A program made the position numbers and the translations under genes. A stretch of 64,000 nt of DNA. It comes from Amycolatopsis sp. EV170708-02-1 (GTDB lineage: Bacteria > Actinomycetota > Actinomycetes > Mycobacteriales > Pseudonocardiaceae). The notes under the pieces were generated by a model. It saw only the letters and a program-made list of their open reading frames with translations. It was not told the DNA's origin and did not search any database. This document shows positions 48,975 to 60,914 of this stretch, piece by piece. The stretch covers positions 9,300,001 through 9,364,000 of the forward strand of contig NZ_CP092497.1 in the NCBI RefSeq assembly GCF_022479115.1. Direction: 5' to 3'. Positions within the stretch are counted from its first letter, which is position 1. Each line of letters begins with the position of its first letter.

Positions 48975-50216
48975 TCAGTCCAGGGTGAAGGGGTCGTACT
49001 TGATCCGCGCCAGATCCGTGCCCGCGGCGAGCAGTTTCGCGATCGTCGCCCTGATCATCGACGGCGACCCGGCGACGTACACGTCGCGCTCCTGCCAAGC
49101 ACCGCGCTGCGTGACCGCCGTGGCCAGCGTGCCGCGGTCGCCGCCGGCGATGGTGCCTTCCTCGGTCACCGGGGTCACCGTCAGCCAAGGGCAGGTGACG
49201 GTCAGCCCGCGGAGCTCGTCGAGGGCGTAGAGGTCCTCGGGGCGACGGCCGCCGAAGAACAGGTGGACCGGCGGATTGTTCTTCCAGCGCGACATGTCGT
49301 CGAGCAGGGCGAGCAGCGGCGCGACGCCGGTGCCGCCGCCGATCATCAGCAGCGGACGGCTTTCCGTGTGGTGCACCGAAAGCGCGCCCAGCGACGGGCC
49401 GAGGCGCCAGACGTCGCCGCGCCGGGTGTGGTGGACGATCGCGCGCGAGACCCACCCTCCGCGCACGGCGTGCACATGGAACTCCATCGTCCCGTCGTCG
49501 TGCGGCGCGGTGGCGGGCGAGAAGTACCGCCACATCCGCGGCCGCTGCGGCACTTCGACGCTGACGTAACCGCCGGCCCGGTACGGGAGCGGCTGATCGG
49601 TGCGCACCTTGATCACGGCGACGTCGCGGGTGGCGAGCCGGTGCTCGACGACGGTCGCCTTCCACCACGCGGGCCCGATCTCCTTGCCCGCGGCCTCGCG
49701 CATGGTCTTCGAAATGACGCCGTACGCGGTCACCCAGGCGTCTTCCACCTCGGGAGTCCAGTCGTCCTTCAAGAACCTTTTCAACGCGGCGATCAGCGCG
49801 ACACCGACGGCGTCGTAATGACGGCCGAGGACGTCGAACTTCCGGTGGTCCCGGCCCAGCTGGCCGAGGAACGTGACCAGTTCGTCGGGCCGGTCCACCA
49901 TCTGGACGACGTAGACCAGTGCGCGCAGCAAACGATTTCGCTGCGTGGCCATGTTTATCGGGAACAACGCCCTGGCGTCCGGCGAAACGGAGAAGAGCAC
50001 GCCGTAGAAGTACTGGGACAGCGCCTCGGCTTTCGTTTCGACGGCGGCGAAACTCTCCCTGATGAGCTTGGCCATCTCGACGGTCTTGTCCGCCGACGGT
50101 GTTTCGATCAAGGGCGGGACGGGGATCGGTGAAGATCTCGAAGGACTCGGCGGATGCTCGTCCTTCACTGTTTCGGCAGTCATGGGTGAACGATTTTCTC
50201 CAGTTGGATCGGGCAT
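48975..50216 (-). CDS. Type II flavohemoprotein (globin-FAD-NAD reductase), copy 1
   Basis: 413 aa from ATG 50216, chosen for GGAG 6 nt upstream. The globin domain shows SQYFYGVLFSVSPDARALFPINM (Tyr B10, Phe CD1) and LGRDHRKFDVLGRHYDAVG with the proximal His. The FAD part has MWRYFSPATAPHDDG, a variant of the usual RxYS, and the NAD domain has LLMIGGGTGVAPLLALLDD and VYVAGSPSMIRATIAKLLAAG. M. tuberculosis Rv0385, a type II flavohemoglobin next to clpB, is the likely orthologue; it is reported to act on D-lactate rather than detoxify NO. A tandem paralogue is 309 nt upstream. Confidence 0.88.
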   Translation of the reverse strand: MPDPTGENRSPMTAETVKDEHPPSPSRSSPIPVPPLIETPSADKTVEMAKLIRESFAAVETKAEALSQYFYGVLFSVSPDARALFPINMATQRNRLLRALVYVVQMVDRPDELVTFLGQLGRDHRKFDVLGRHYDAVGVALIAALKRFLKDDWTPEVEDAWVTAYGVISKTMREAAGKEIGPAWWKATVVEHRLATRDVAVIKVRTDQPLPYRAGGYVSVEVPQRPRMWRYFSPATAPHDDGTMEFHVHAVRGGWVSRAIVHHTRRGDVWRLGPSLGALSVHHTESRPLLMIGGGTGVAPLLALLDDMSRWKNNPPVHLFFGGRRPEDLYALDELRGLTVTCPWLTVTPVTEEGTIAGGDRGTLATAVTQRGAWQERDVYVAGSPSMIRATIAKLLAAGTDLARIKYDPFTLD

Positions 50217-50524
50217 ATTCTCCAGACCCGATGTCATCGTGCTCGTGTTCCCCCGCGGGTTCCCGACTGTATGCCCGAAAGTCGCGAAAGGATCCAAGAA
50301 TGGTTGTTTCCCGCTCGAACGGAGCAAACGATATACGCGCCGTCAACACGGTCTGGCACTAAGTAAAGGTGATCAAGCAGGTGGGTTTTCCCTTGCTCAC
50401 CAGTGGTTTTCGCCACGCCGGAGGCAAAGCGTGATCCGCCGATCGGGTGGGTTTTTCTGCGTGATTACGGGGTCACGTAACGGTATGCGCCGCGCGACTG
50501 ATCACCATTGTGGAATCGAATTCG
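50217..50524. other. Intergenic region between the two flavohemoprotein genes
   Basis: About 308 nt without a gene. On the reverse strand it follows the stop of copy 2 and leads to copy 1. An imperfect hairpin (GGTGATCAAGC at 50368 with GCTCACC ending at 50401) followed on the reverse strand by T-rich sequence may terminate copy 2, implying that copy 1 has its own promoter in 50217-50365, where AT content is higher than usual (GAGCAAACGATATACGCG). Confidence 0.45.
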
Positions 50525-51730
50525 CTAGTCGATGGTGAAGGGGTCGTACGCGATCTGGTCGAGCGCGCTGCCCGCGACCAGCATCCGGGACACCGTCGCC
50601 CGGATCATCGCGGGCGAACCGGCGACGAGGATCCGGTGTCCCGGCCAGGATCCTTGCTGCGTAACGGCTTCCGCGAGGGTGCCCTGCACGCAGCCGGGAG
50701 CTTCCTCACCGTGCTCGACCACCGGGGTCACGGTGAGCCACGGGTTCGTGGCCGCCAGGGCGCGCAACTCGTCGAGGTCGTAGAGGTCCTCACGCGACGG
50801 TCCGCCGTAGAACAACTGGACCTTCGGGTTCTCGCCCCACTGCGCGAGGTCGTCCAGGATGGCGCGCAGCGGCGCGATCCCGGTGCCGCCCGCGATCATC
50901 AGGACGCCGCGGCCGTCGGTCCGGTCGACCGAAAGCCTGCCGAGCGGCGGTCCGAGCCGCCAGACGTCGCCGGGCTGCGTGTGGCTCACGATGGCGCGCG
51001 ACACCCAGCCGCCGTCGACCGCCCGCACGTGGAACTCGATGCCGCCGTCCTCGCGCGGCGCGTTCGCCGGCGAAAGGTAGCGCCAGAGCCTCGGCCGCTG
51101 CGGTACTTCGACGCTCATGTACTGGCCGGGCTGGTACGGCACCGGGAATTCGGGCTGGACGCGGACCAGGGCGAGATCCCAGGTGAGCCGCCGGTGTTCG
51201 AGGACGGTCGCCGACCACGACGCCGGGTTGACGTCGGCCGCGGCGGCCTCCTGCATCGCGCGGGCGACGATGGTGAACGCCTCCGCCCAGGCCCGTTCGA
51301 CCTCGGGTGTCCAGTCCGGACCGAGGTGGTTCTTGAGCGAGGCGAGCAACGCGGTGCCGACGGCCTCGTAGTGCCGCGGGATGACGCCGAACTTGCGGTG
51401 GTCGCGGCCGAGCTGGGTCAGGAACGGGACGAGATCGTCCGGCCGGTCGACCATCTGCACGATGTGCACCAGCGCGCGGACCAGCCTGCCGCGCTGGACC
51501 TCCATGTTGATCGGGAAGAAGTCGCGGGTGGCGGGCGCGAGGGTGAACAGCATCCCGTAGAAGAACTGCGAGATCTCCGGGATGAAGGGTTCCGACTTCG
51601 CCCAGGTGTCCCGGATGAGCCGCACCATCGCGGTGACCGCGGGCGGGGCTTCACGCGGCGCCGAAGACCGCGGGACCGGGCTGACCGCGTCGGCCGTCAC
51701 GGGCTGGGAGTCGCTGATCGGGAAGCGCAT
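50525..51730 (-). CDS. Type II flavohemoprotein (globin-FAD-NAD reductase), copy 2
   Basis: 401 aa from ATG 51730. Same architecture as copy 1: SQFFYGMLFTLAPATRDFFPINM, LGRDHRKFGVIPRHYEAVG (proximal His), LWRYLSPANAPREDG, VLMIAGGTGIAPLRAILDD and ILVAGSPAMIRATVSRMLVAG. Both copies end YDPFT(L/I)D. The two differ most at the N-terminus, so they may respond to different signals. It is divergent from a MarR gene with a perfect TTGTAC palindrome between, so MarR control is plausible. Confidence 0.88.
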   Translation of the reverse strand: MRFPISDSQPVTADAVSPVPRSSAPREAPPAVTAMVRLIRDTWAKSEPFIPEISQFFYGMLFTLAPATRDFFPINMEVQRGRLVRALVHIVQMVDRPDDLVPFLTQLGRDHRKFGVIPRHYEAVGTALLASLKNHLGPDWTPEVERAWAEAFTIVARAMQEAAAADVNPASWSATVLEHRRLTWDLALVRVQPEFPVPYQPGQYMSVEVPQRPRLWRYLSPANAPREDGGIEFHVRAVDGGWVSRAIVSHTQPGDVWRLGPPLGRLSVDRTDGRGVLMIAGGTGIAPLRAILDDLAQWGENPKVQLFYGGPSREDLYDLDELRALAATNPWLTVTPVVEHGEEAPGCVQGTLAEAVTQQGSWPGHRILVAGSPAMIRATVSRMLVAGSALDQIAYDPFTID

Positions 51731-51941
51731 ACCGGAAGACAGTTCCCCAGGTTCACGAACGAGGGTCCACTGGAGAAGAATTCACGGATCATTCACCTCT
51801 CCGGTCAGTGGCTGTCGGCCGGTCGGCTGAGTTCCGGCTCGTTCGCGAGACTAGCCGCCGAGAGACCTTTTGCCTGCATCGTTGCTCCGGACGGGTGTAC
51901 TCGAAACCGGTCCGCAGTGGGCGATCTCACGAGGTAAATAG

Positions 51942-51983
51942 TTGTCTTACGCAAGTGTCGCCGAATAAAGTTGTACTGTACAA
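51942..51983 (+). promoter_or_regulatory. Promoter and MarR operator
   Basis: TTGTCT (51942-51947) and TAAAGT (51966-51971) are 18 nt apart. Overlapping the start-site region is the palindrome TTGTAC-T-GTACAA (51971-51983), a typical MarR half-site pair, 18 nt before the MarR start. It could control both MarR and the divergent flavohemoprotein. Nothing else is recognised in 51731-51941. Confidence 0.6.
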
Positions 51984-52000
51984 GTAGCCGGGAGGGACCG

Positions 52001-52465
52001 ATGAGCTCCGCGGAAGACGCCAAGGTCGAGCTGATGCGTGAGTTGAAGGCCGCCTCCCAGCTGCAGCACGCCTGGATAATGCAGGCGTGGCAGGACGACC
52101 CCGGTCTGCATCCGGCGGCCGCGATGCTGCTGTCGGATCTGGCGAAGCACGGCGAGGCGCGCCCTTCCGAATTGGCCAAACGACGCTTTGTGGACCTTTC
52201 GGTCGTAAGCCGTCAAATCTCCCAGCTGTCCGCGGCGGGCATGGTCGACCGCCGTCCCGCACCCGAGGACGGGCGCGCGTCGATCATCAGCATCTCCGAG
52301 CGGGGGCGCGCGGAGCTGGGGCGGCGGCGGGCCGGATATCTGGAGTTCATGGAGCGCGCGCTCGGCGGCTGGGACGACGAGAAGGTGCTCGAACTGACCA
52401 CGCGCCTGGCGGAGATGAACGCCGATGTCCGTGCCGCCCTGTCCGTCCGGACATGCGACGTTTGA
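52001..52465 (+). CDS. MarR family transcriptional regulator
   Basis: 154 aa from ATG 52001, with GGGAGGG 4 nt upstream. Winged helix: HPAAAMLLSDLAKHGEARPSELAKRRFVDLSVVSRQISQLSAAGMVDRRPAPEDGRASIISISERG, with wing DGRAS. The presumed ligand-binding helices flank it. Neighbours suggest control of itself, the MFS gene 75 nt downstream and possibly the divergent flavohemoprotein. Confidence 0.92.
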   Translation: MSSAEDAKVELMRELKAASQLQHAWIMQAWQDDPGLHPAAAMLLSDLAKHGEARPSELAKRRFVDLSVVSRQISQLSAAGMVDRRPAPEDGRASIISISERGRAELGRRRAGYLEFMERALGGWDDEKVLELTTRLAEMNADVRAALSVRTCDV

Positions 52466-52540
52466 CGTCGGCCGTTCCTACCCGCCGGTCTTGACTGAAC
52501 GGACCTTTCGCGGCGCTGTGACGCCGGTAGCGTCGTATCA

Positions 52541-53725
52541 GTGCGTAACCGGGTCGCATTACTGGTCGCCTTGGGAATCGACAACTTCGGCTCGGGACTT
52601 TTCCTCCCGCTCGGGCTGGTCTTCGTCGTCCGTGTGGTGGGTCTCCCCCTCGCCCAGGCGGGGGGTGCGGTCACTCTCGGTGCGCTGGCCGGGTTGCTCG
52701 TCCCCGCGTTCGCCGGTCGGCTCGTCGACCTGATCGGCCCGCGGACGGTGATGATCTGCGCCCACGTCCTGCAGGCCGCCGGAGTGAGCGCTTTCCTGCT
52801 GGCCGGCGGGTTCGCCGGGGTCGTCGCGGCGTCCGTGATGCTCGCGGCCGGGCAGCAGCTGTTCTACAGCTCGCAGTTCTCGCTCATCGCCGACGTCGCG
52901 GGCGAAGGACCGAAGGACCGGCCGTTCGCCGAAGCCGCGATGGTCCGCTCCGCGGGCTTCGGGCTGGGCGGGCTCGCGGCGGCCGGGCTGCTGGTGTGGA
53001 TCGGGCGTGACGGCCTCTACGTCGCCGTGATGCTGGACGTCGCGACCTTCGTCATCGCCGCGGCCATCCTCTCGACGCTCGTCACCCCCGCCCCGCGGCA
53101 CCTGCCCCGGTGCTCCGGGTCCGCGCGGGTCTGGCGGAACCGTCCGTACCTGGCGCTCATCGTGTTCAGCGGCCTCTTCGCGCTCACGATGGACTTCTTC
53201 CTCATCGGGATGCCGGTGTACGTCTTCAACGCGTTGCAGGGACCCCGATGGCTTCCCGGCGCGATCATCGCGCTGCTCACCGTCGTCACCAGTCTGGGTG
53301 GAGTCGTCGGCTTGCGGCTCACCCGGAAGCTGACCCGGATCGCCGCGATGCGCGCGGGTTCGGCGTTGTTCGCGGTGTGGTGCCTTGCCTGCCTGGTGGT
53401 GGTGTTCGTGCCGAAGGTGTTCCAGCCGGTTTACCTGCTCGGCGCGACCCTCGTGCTGGCCGCGGGCGATCTCGCGTTCGGCCCGCGGTCCGGGGCGCTG
53501 GCCGAAGCGGCGGCGCCACCGGAGGCGCGGGGCCGGTATCTGGCGGCCTTCCAATACGCGTTCACGCTCGCCGCGGTGATCGCTCCGGCCGTCGTCGCGC
53601 TGTTCTCCGTGGCAGTCTGGATCCCGTGGGTGCTCGTGGCCGCGTGCGCCTGTACGGCCGTCGTCGGCCTCGGCCGGGTGGGGCCGCGCCTGCCCGCCGA
53701 GGCCGTCTCCCCGACCGGGAGCTGA
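52541..53725 (+). CDS. MFS transporter
   Basis: 394 aa from GTG 52541. Twelve hydrophobic segments; DNFGSGLFLPLGLVFVVRVVGLP in helix 1 and GRLVDLIGPRTVMICAH, the loop 2-3 MFS motif, are clear, as is the second-half counterpart LRLTRKLTRIAAMRAGSAL. It resembles drug or metabolite exporters of the major facilitator superfamily. The adjacent MarR regulator supports an efflux role. Substrate unknown. Confidence 0.9.
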   Translation: MRNRVALLVALGIDNFGSGLFLPLGLVFVVRVVGLPLAQAGGAVTLGALAGLLVPAFAGRLVDLIGPRTVMICAHVLQAAGVSAFLLAGGFAGVVAASVMLAAGQQLFYSSQFSLIADVAGEGPKDRPFAEAAMVRSAGFGLGGLAAAGLLVWIGRDGLYVAVMLDVATFVIAAAILSTLVTPAPRHLPRCSGSARVWRNRPYLALIVFSGLFALTMDFFLIGMPVYVFNALQGPRWLPGAIIALLTVVTSLGGVVGLRLTRKLTRIAAMRAGSALFAVWCLACLVVVFVPKVFQPVYLLGATLVLAAGDLAFGPRSGALAEAAAPPEARGRYLAAFQYAFTLAAVIAPAVVALFSVAVWIPWVLVAACACTAVVGLGRVGPRLPAEAVSPTGS

Positions 53726-53735
53726 AATTTTCAGA

Positions 53736-53756
53736 GTTGAGCGGAACAGACTCAAC
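53736..53756 (+). promoter_or_regulatory. HAIR element (HspR operator) upstream of clpB
   Basis: GTTGAGC-N7-ACTCAAC keeps the TTGAG/CTCAA core and the 7-nt spacing of the HAIR site before dnaK. It is 57 nt before the clpB start. HspR, encoded 6.4 kb away, is the expected repressor. Confidence 0.85.
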
Positions 53757-53812
53757 TTTCCTGACGTTGTACCTGTCGACAGATCTTCGCAAGACCTAGT
53801 ACGAGGTGAGGG

Positions 53813-56410
<2,598 letters not shown>

Positions 56411-56413
56411 CGC

Positions 56414-56459
56414 CTCGTGAGTGGCGAGGACGGTTAGAACCGTCCTCGCCACTCACGAG
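56414..56459 (+). terminator. Perfect 22-bp hairpin after clpB
   Basis: Arms 56414-56435 and 56438-56459 are exact complements (outer CTCGTGAGTGG, inner GAGGACGGTT) around AG. It begins 3 nt after the clpB stop and is the strongest hairpin of the region. Confidence 0.85.
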
Positions 56460-56512
56460 CCTTGGGGCCCGAACGAGATCCGGCGACCATGCGTGCCCAG
56501 CCGGACGACACG

Positions 56513-56596
56513 CGTGATCGGACGGACGGCACGCGTGACTGGGCGGACGCCACGTGAGTCGTCCGCCTGATCACGCGTGTCGTCCGTCTGATCACG
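56513..56596. repeat. Long imperfect palindrome of repeated units
   Basis: 37-nt arms (56513-56549 and 56560-56596) pair with about four mismatches; each arm holds two units resembling CGTGAYYGGRCGGACGGCACG. It has the same tandem-plus-inverted build as the array at 47341-47450, with a different unit sequence. Confidence 0.65.
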
Positions 56597-56691
56597 CGCG
56601 ATCGCCAGACCGCAGGCACCTGGGCGAGACCCGGTTCCCTTGCTGGGTAAAGCAAAGCCGCCGGTGACCCGCCTGGGACCGGCGGCCGATG

Positions 56692-56748
56692 ATGTCGCGA
56701 AAGCCACTTTCGGGACATCAGACGTCGCGAAAGTGGCTTTCGCGACAT
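56692..56748. repeat. Nested palindrome containing GTCGCGAAAG
   Basis: Arms 56692-56716 and 56724-56748 pair over 25 nt with one mismatch; each arm is itself nearly palindromic (GTCGCGAAAG-TGG-CTTTCGCGAC). It can form one long stem or two small ones. The 494-nt gap 56411-56904 holds this, the two palindromes before it, and presumably the promoter of the next gene, with no coding sequence seen. Confidence 0.65.
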
Positions 56749-56904
56749 GCTCGCCGGCGCCCCGTTCCCGACATTGGCGACACGGCGATTTGTCGACCTT
56801 TCCTTCGTCTTTCGTGGTCTTTCCCGGGCCCCGCACCGAAAGGGGCGCGCGACACGGCGCCCGGCGATCACATCCGGTGAGGGCAGGGGGATACCCTGAC
56901 CGTC

Positions 56905-57615
56905 GTGGGTATTCCGGCGTGGATCTGGTTCGTCATCGCCGCCGTCGCCTTGGTGGCGGGGCTGGCGCTGCTCGCGGCCGACCGGGCGAAGGAGGGCTCG
57001 CGCAATCGCGAGCGCATGCGCTGGGCCGAGCTGCGCGGCTGGCAGTTCGTCGAAGAGGACGAGCGGCTGCCGCGGCAGTGGTCCAACGGCGCGATCGGCT
57101 ACTTCGGCGCGCAGCTGGCGGTCAACGTCGTCGCCGGGTCCACCTTCACCTCCGACGGGCGGCGCCCCGTCTTCATCTTCGACATCGAGACCGAGGGCCA
57201 GATCCCGGCGGTTGTGGTCGCCGTGCGCTGCAACCGCGTGCACGAAGTGCCGCTGGAGATGTGGCTGTCCAGCGTGCCGTTCCAGCGCCAGGACATGCCC
57301 GAGATGCTGGGCCCGATCGGTCAGCGCTACGCCTTCGCGGACGACTCCGAGGGTGCCCGCAAGGTGATCACGCAGGAACTCGTCGACGCGGCGGACTCGC
57401 TCGGCGGCGACGTCGGCGTGGCCTGGCTGGAGAACGAGTGGGTGCTCGCGAGCGTCGCCCCGAACGCCGGGCCGTCGCGGCTCGAGCGGCTGCTGCGCGA
57501 CCTCGGCGAGATCGCCGACATCGTGGACCCGTTCGACGAGGAGTACGACAACGCCCCGACCCCGGGCCGCCACTGGCAGGCCGAGGCCGCGGACGACATC
57601 GAGCCCCAAGCTTAA
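56905..57615 (+). CDS. Hypothetical membrane-anchored protein
   Basis: 236 aa from GTG 56905. One N-terminal helix (IWFVIAAVALVAGLALLAAD) then a basic stretch and a 200-residue soluble domain with AELRGWQFVEEDERLPRQW, PVFIFDIETEGQIPAVVVAVRC, DDSEGARKVITQELVDA and VAWLENEWVLASV. By the positive-inside rule the domain is cytoplasmic. Such proteins are common in actinomycetes without assigned function. Its stop shares TTAA with the convergent gene. Confidence 0.78.
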   Translation: MGIPAWIWFVIAAVALVAGLALLAADRAKEGSRNRERMRWAELRGWQFVEEDERLPRQWSNGAIGYFGAQLAVNVVAGSTFTSDGRRPVFIFDIETEGQIPAVVVAVRCNRVHEVPLEMWLSSVPFQRQDMPEMLGPIGQRYAFADDSEGARKVITQELVDAADSLGGDVGVAWLENEWVLASVAPNAGPSRLERLLRDLGEIADIVDPFDEEYDNAPTPGRHWQAEAADDIEPQA

Positions 57616-58736
57616 GAGGGCTTGATTTCCAGCGGGAGCGCTCCGGCGGTGTAGCCGGTGTGCGCCGGCTGACCGAGCAGCGTCAGGTCGAGCGTCCCGG
57701 ACTGCGTCACCCGCGCCGGATCGGTGGTGGGCAGGACCCCGCGCACGGACGACGTCGTGGCGCCGTGGACGGACGCGACCTCGCCGATGCCGAGGTCGCC
57801 GCTGATCGTGTGCGATCCGGAGCCGGTGAGCCCGCCGCCGTGCTGCGCCAGATCCACGGTCTGCCCGGTGGTCACGAGCCCGGTCCCCGGGCCGACGGTG
57901 CCGCCGAAGGCGTGGTCTTGGCCGAAGGCGGTGCCCGAGCCGACGTCGAGCGGGAGAACACCCTTGAAGCGGCCGTTGCCGTGCTGCGTCGACGTCGTCC
58001 CCACGGCCGCGAGCTCGCCGATGTCGACCGCGTGCCCGGACGACCGCCCGGCCTCCAGGACGCCGCCGAGGTCACCGGAGAACCCGCCGTCGAGCCGGAC
58101 GGCCCTGTCGAGTGCTCCGCCTGCCCGCTGGTCGGTCTCGTTGATCACGCCGACCCCGGGCAGCGGGCGGACGGCGTGGTAGGTCCCCTCGGACGCGCGG
58201 AGAGCGCGGTCGTCCTGGGAGGCGAAGGTCGGGACGCCGGTTCGCGGGTCGAGCGCGACCTCGGTCAGCCGTGCACCGGTCCGCTCGAGTTCGGTCTCGT
58301 TCCCGGCGACGACGCTGCCGTAGCGGTCGACCTTCACGGCTTCCCGCTGGCCTTGTTTGAGGGTCTCGGTGGTCTTCGCCGCGCCGAGCGCGCCGACCTT
58401 GTCCGGGCGGGCCGAGACACTCTCGCGGGTCTCGACGGTCTCGCTCACCGAACGGCGAACATCCGCGACGGCTTTCGCGTCGCCGAGGTCCTTGCCGAAG
58501 ACGTTCCGTTCGGTGTTGTTCAAGAAACCGCGAAAGACGGACGTGTCACCTTCGGTGGTGAAGCCGGCCCCGCGGTCGAGGCTGCCTTCGCGCTGGTGGT
58601 CGAGGGGCAGTGGGATCGACGGGTCGGTCTGGGTGGCGATCGCGGTGGCCGGGCCGGCGAGCAACAACGCCAGCGGCGCCGCGCCGACCGCGACTTTGGG
58701 CAGGTAGCTCGGCTTTCGCCTGCTGTGCTTCCCCAT
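57612..58736 (-). CDS. Secreted hypothetical protein rich in Gly, Thr and Val
   Basis: 374 aa from ATG 58736; the frame upstream is antisense to the SDR gene. Sec signal [32 protein letters not shown]. The mature part begins with a charged region ([38 protein letters not shown]), and the second half is a Gly/Thr-rich low-complexity beta stretch with recurring phrases ([64 protein letters not shown]). No Cys, no catalytic motif. Surface or matrix role possible. Confidence 0.75.
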   Translation of the reverse strand: MGKHSRRKPSYLPKVAVGAAPLALLLAGPATAIATQTDPSIPLPLDHQREGSLDRGAGFTTEGDTSVFRGFLNNTERNVFGKDLGDAKAVADVRRSVSETVETRESVSARPDKVGALGAAKTTETLKQGQREAVKVDRYGSVVAGNETELERTGARLTEVALDPRTGVPTFASQDDRALRASEGTYHAVRPLPGVGVINETDQRAGGALDRAVRLDGGFSGDLGGVLEAGRSSGHAVDIGELAAVGTTSTQHGNGRFKGVLPLDVGSGTAFGQDHAFGGTVGPGTGLVTTGQTVDLAQHGGGLTGSGSHTISGDLGIGEVASVHGATTSSVRGVLPTTDPARVTQSGTLDLTLLGQPAHTGYTAGALPLEIKPS

Positions 58737-58857
58737 GGGGGCGGACGATACTTCCCGACCAGCGCGGTTGCACGTCAAATCCCCACGGTGGGTGACCCCC
58801 ACACCTGGCTCAGCCGAGCGTCTTCCCGGAATCCGACCGAGGAGTAGGTTCGGCGAC

Positions 58858-59625
58858 ATGACACAGACCGCCCTGATCACCGGTGCCACCGCCGGCATCG
58901 GTGCGCAGTTCGCGCGCCGCCTCGCCGCCGAGGGGTACGACCTCGTGCTCGTCGCCCGCGACGTCGACCGGCTGGAGGGTTTCGCGGCGGAACTGATCGA
59001 GGCGCACGGAGTCGGCGTCGTCGTCCTGCCCGCCGATCTGTCCGAAGTGGACGGACGCGCGGCGATCGAGGCCCGCCTGGAAGGCGAGCCGGTGGACCTG
59101 CTGGTGAACAACGCGGGCTTCGGCCTCAACGGCGATTTCTGGACCATCCCGCCGGACGCGCTGCAGCGTCAGCTCGACGTCAACGTCACGGCCGTCCTGC
59201 GGCTGACCCGCGCCGCGCTGCCGGGCATGATCGACCGCGGCGAGGGCGCGATCATCAACGTCAGCTCGGTCGCCGGCTTCTTCAGCGGCCGCGGCTCGAC
59301 GTACACCGCCAGCAAGAACTGGGTCACCTCGTTCACCGAGGGCATCGCCGCCTCGCTGCCGAAGAACATCCGCATGATGGCGCTGTGCCCCGGGTTCACC
59401 ACCACGGAGTTCCACGAGCGGGCGGGACTGGACAAGCCCGGGCCGAAGGCGTTCTGGCTCGGCGTCGAACAGGTGGTGGACGAGGCGCTCGCGGATCTGC
59501 GCCGCGGCAAGGTGATCTCGGTGCCGAGCCTGCAGTACAAGGCGCTCGTCGCGGTCGGCGGGTTGTTGCCGAGGGCTGTGCTGCGCAAACTCGGCGGCGG
59601 TTTCGGCGGCAAGGGCCGCACCTAA
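58858..59625 (+). CDS. Short-chain dehydrogenase/reductase
   Basis: 255 aa from ATG 58858, with GAGGAG upstream. Classical [22 protein letters not shown] (cofactor loop [13 protein letters not shown]-preferring look with Arg in [10 protein letters not shown]), [11 protein letters not shown] (NAG), catalytic Ser in INVSSVAGF and Tyr/Lys in STYTASKNW, and [10 protein letters not shown]. Substrate unknown; the group includes reductases of fatty or steroid-like ketones. Ends sharing CTAA with the convergent MgtC-like gene. Confidence 0.92.
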   Translation: MTQTALITGATAGIGAQFARRLAAEGYDLVLVARDVDRLEGFAAELIEAHGVGVVVLPADLSEVDGRAAIEARLEGEPVDLLVNNAGFGLNGDFWTIPPDALQRQLDVNVTAVLRLTRAALPGMIDRGEGAIINVSSVAGFFSGRGSTYTASKNWVTSFTEGIAASLPKNIRMMALCPGFTTTEFHERAGLDKPGPKAFWLGVEQVVDEALADLRRGKVISVPSLQYKALVAVGGLLPRAVLRKLGGGFGGKGRT

Positions 59626-60299
59626 TCGTCATCCGTGGTTTCGATGGACCGCACACCTTCGGTCGTGGCGAGCACGGTCGGGGCGGCGGCGTGATCGGGG
59701 CCGGTGAGGTCGAGTGAGACCGTCACTTCGCCGTCGTGGTCGCCGGTGATCCGCAAGGACGTGATCGACCAGCGATGGCTGGTGCACAGCGCCAGCAGAT
59801 CGCGCAGGACACCCTGTCCGTCGACGTAGCTCACGCGCAGCCTGGTCGTGCCCGTGCCGCCCGGAAGATGCTCGGTCAGCCAGGTGAACCCGAGTACCAC
59901 CACGAAGTGCATGGCCGTCACCACGACCGCCAGCAGCAGCAGACCGGCCCCCGCCGCCATGCCGATGGCCGCGGTCTCCCAGACCGCGGCGGCCGTGGTG
60001 AGCCCCCGGATCGCGCCCTGCCTGGTGATGATCAGCCCGGCGCCGAGGAAACCGACACCGGAGACGATCTGCGCCGCGATCCGGGATGGGTCGAGGACCA
60101 CCTGCCCGGTCGCGAGGATGTCGCCGAAACCGTACTTACTGACCAAAAGGATCAGCGCGGACGCCGTGCCCACGATCGTCTGGGTCCGCAGCCCGGCGCT
60201 CTTGCCCCTGATCTGCCGCTCCAGCCCGATCGCCGCCGAAAGCGCGAACGCCGTCGTCAGCTCGCCGATCTGGAGCCAGCCCTGTCCGTTGGAGAGCAT
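59622..60299 (-). CDS. MgtC/SapB family membrane protein
   Basis: 225 aa from ATG 60299 (GTG 60302 possible). Five helices; the family signature is [36 protein letters not shown], followed by [49 protein letters not shown]-terminal ACT-like soluble domain ([19 protein letters not shown]) is present. MgtC proteins aid growth in low magnesium and inhibit F-ATP synthase in some pathogens; here a general envelope or Mg homeostasis role is assumed. Confidence 0.92.
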   Translation of the reverse strand: MLSNGQGWLQIGELTTAFALSAAIGLERQIRGKSAGLRTQTIVGTASALILLVSKYGFGDILATGQVVLDPSRIAAQIVSGVGFLGAGLIITRQGAIRGLTTAAAVWETAAIGMAAGAGLLLLAVVVTAMHFVVVLGFTWLTEHLPGGTGTTRLRVSYVDGQGVLRDLLALCTSHRWSITSLRITGDHDGEVTVSLDLTGPDHAAAPTVLATTEGVRSIETTDDD

Positions 60300-60363
60300 C
60301 ACCCCACAGTGCCATCCGGCACCACGAGGGTTCGAGCCCGCGCCGGGCGGGTACGCGTGGATC

Positions 60364-60843
60364 ATGAGGTCATCACTTCTCGTCGTCGCGGTCGCGCTGA
60401 CGCTGGCCGCTTGTTCCACCGAGGAACCGCCGGCGCCCGCGGCTCCTGGACCGGAAGCCCAGCCGGTGAGGGCGATCCAAGCCGCGGCGGCCGCCGTGCC
60501 CGGCGGGCGGGTCTTCGACGTCGAGCCCGCGAACGACGGCTGGGAGATCAAGGTCGCGTCGCAAGGGCAGGAACACAAGATCCGCGTGAGCCCCGACGGT
60601 GGTCAGGTGCTCGGTGACCGGCAGACCGCGAAGCCGAGCGACGACCTGGCGAAGATCGAACAGGCGGCCGTCGACGCGGTCAAGGCGCTGCAGACCGCGC
60701 AGCAACGGCAGCCGGGTGAGCTCGACGAGATGGAGATCGACCGCGCCACGGACGGTGCCCTCGTCTGGCAGGTCGGGCTGCGTGACGGCAAGGGGATCGA
60801 GCACGACCTCGACGTGGACGCCAAGACCGGGGCGGTCAGGTAG
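60364..60843 (+). CDS. PepSY-domain lipoprotein
   Basis: 159 aa from ATG 60364. Signal MRSSLLVVAVALT with lipobox LAAC. Two PepSY-like repeats: PVRAIQAAAAAVPGGRVFDVEPANDGWEIKVASQGQEHKIRVSPDGGQVL and DLAKIEQAAVDAVKALQTAQQRQ...VWQVGLRDGKGIEHDLDVDAKTGAV. PepSY domains are proposed to inhibit extracellular peptidases. It is divergent from the MgtC-like gene and lies 71 nt before an ABC transporter operon. Confidence 0.88.
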   Translation: MRSSLLVVAVALTLAACSTEEPPAPAAPGPEAQPVRAIQAAAAAVPGGRVFDVEPANDGWEIKVASQGQEHKIRVSPDGGQVLGDRQTAKPSDDLAKIEQAAVDAVKALQTAQQRQPGELDEMEIDRATDGALVWQVGLRDGKGIEHDLDVDAKTGAVR

Positions 60844-60914
60844 GGCCCGCCCTACCAAGGAGACGCACGCTCGCCCCAGGGTGCTTCCGACCTGGGATTC
60901 CTAGGGTTTTCACC

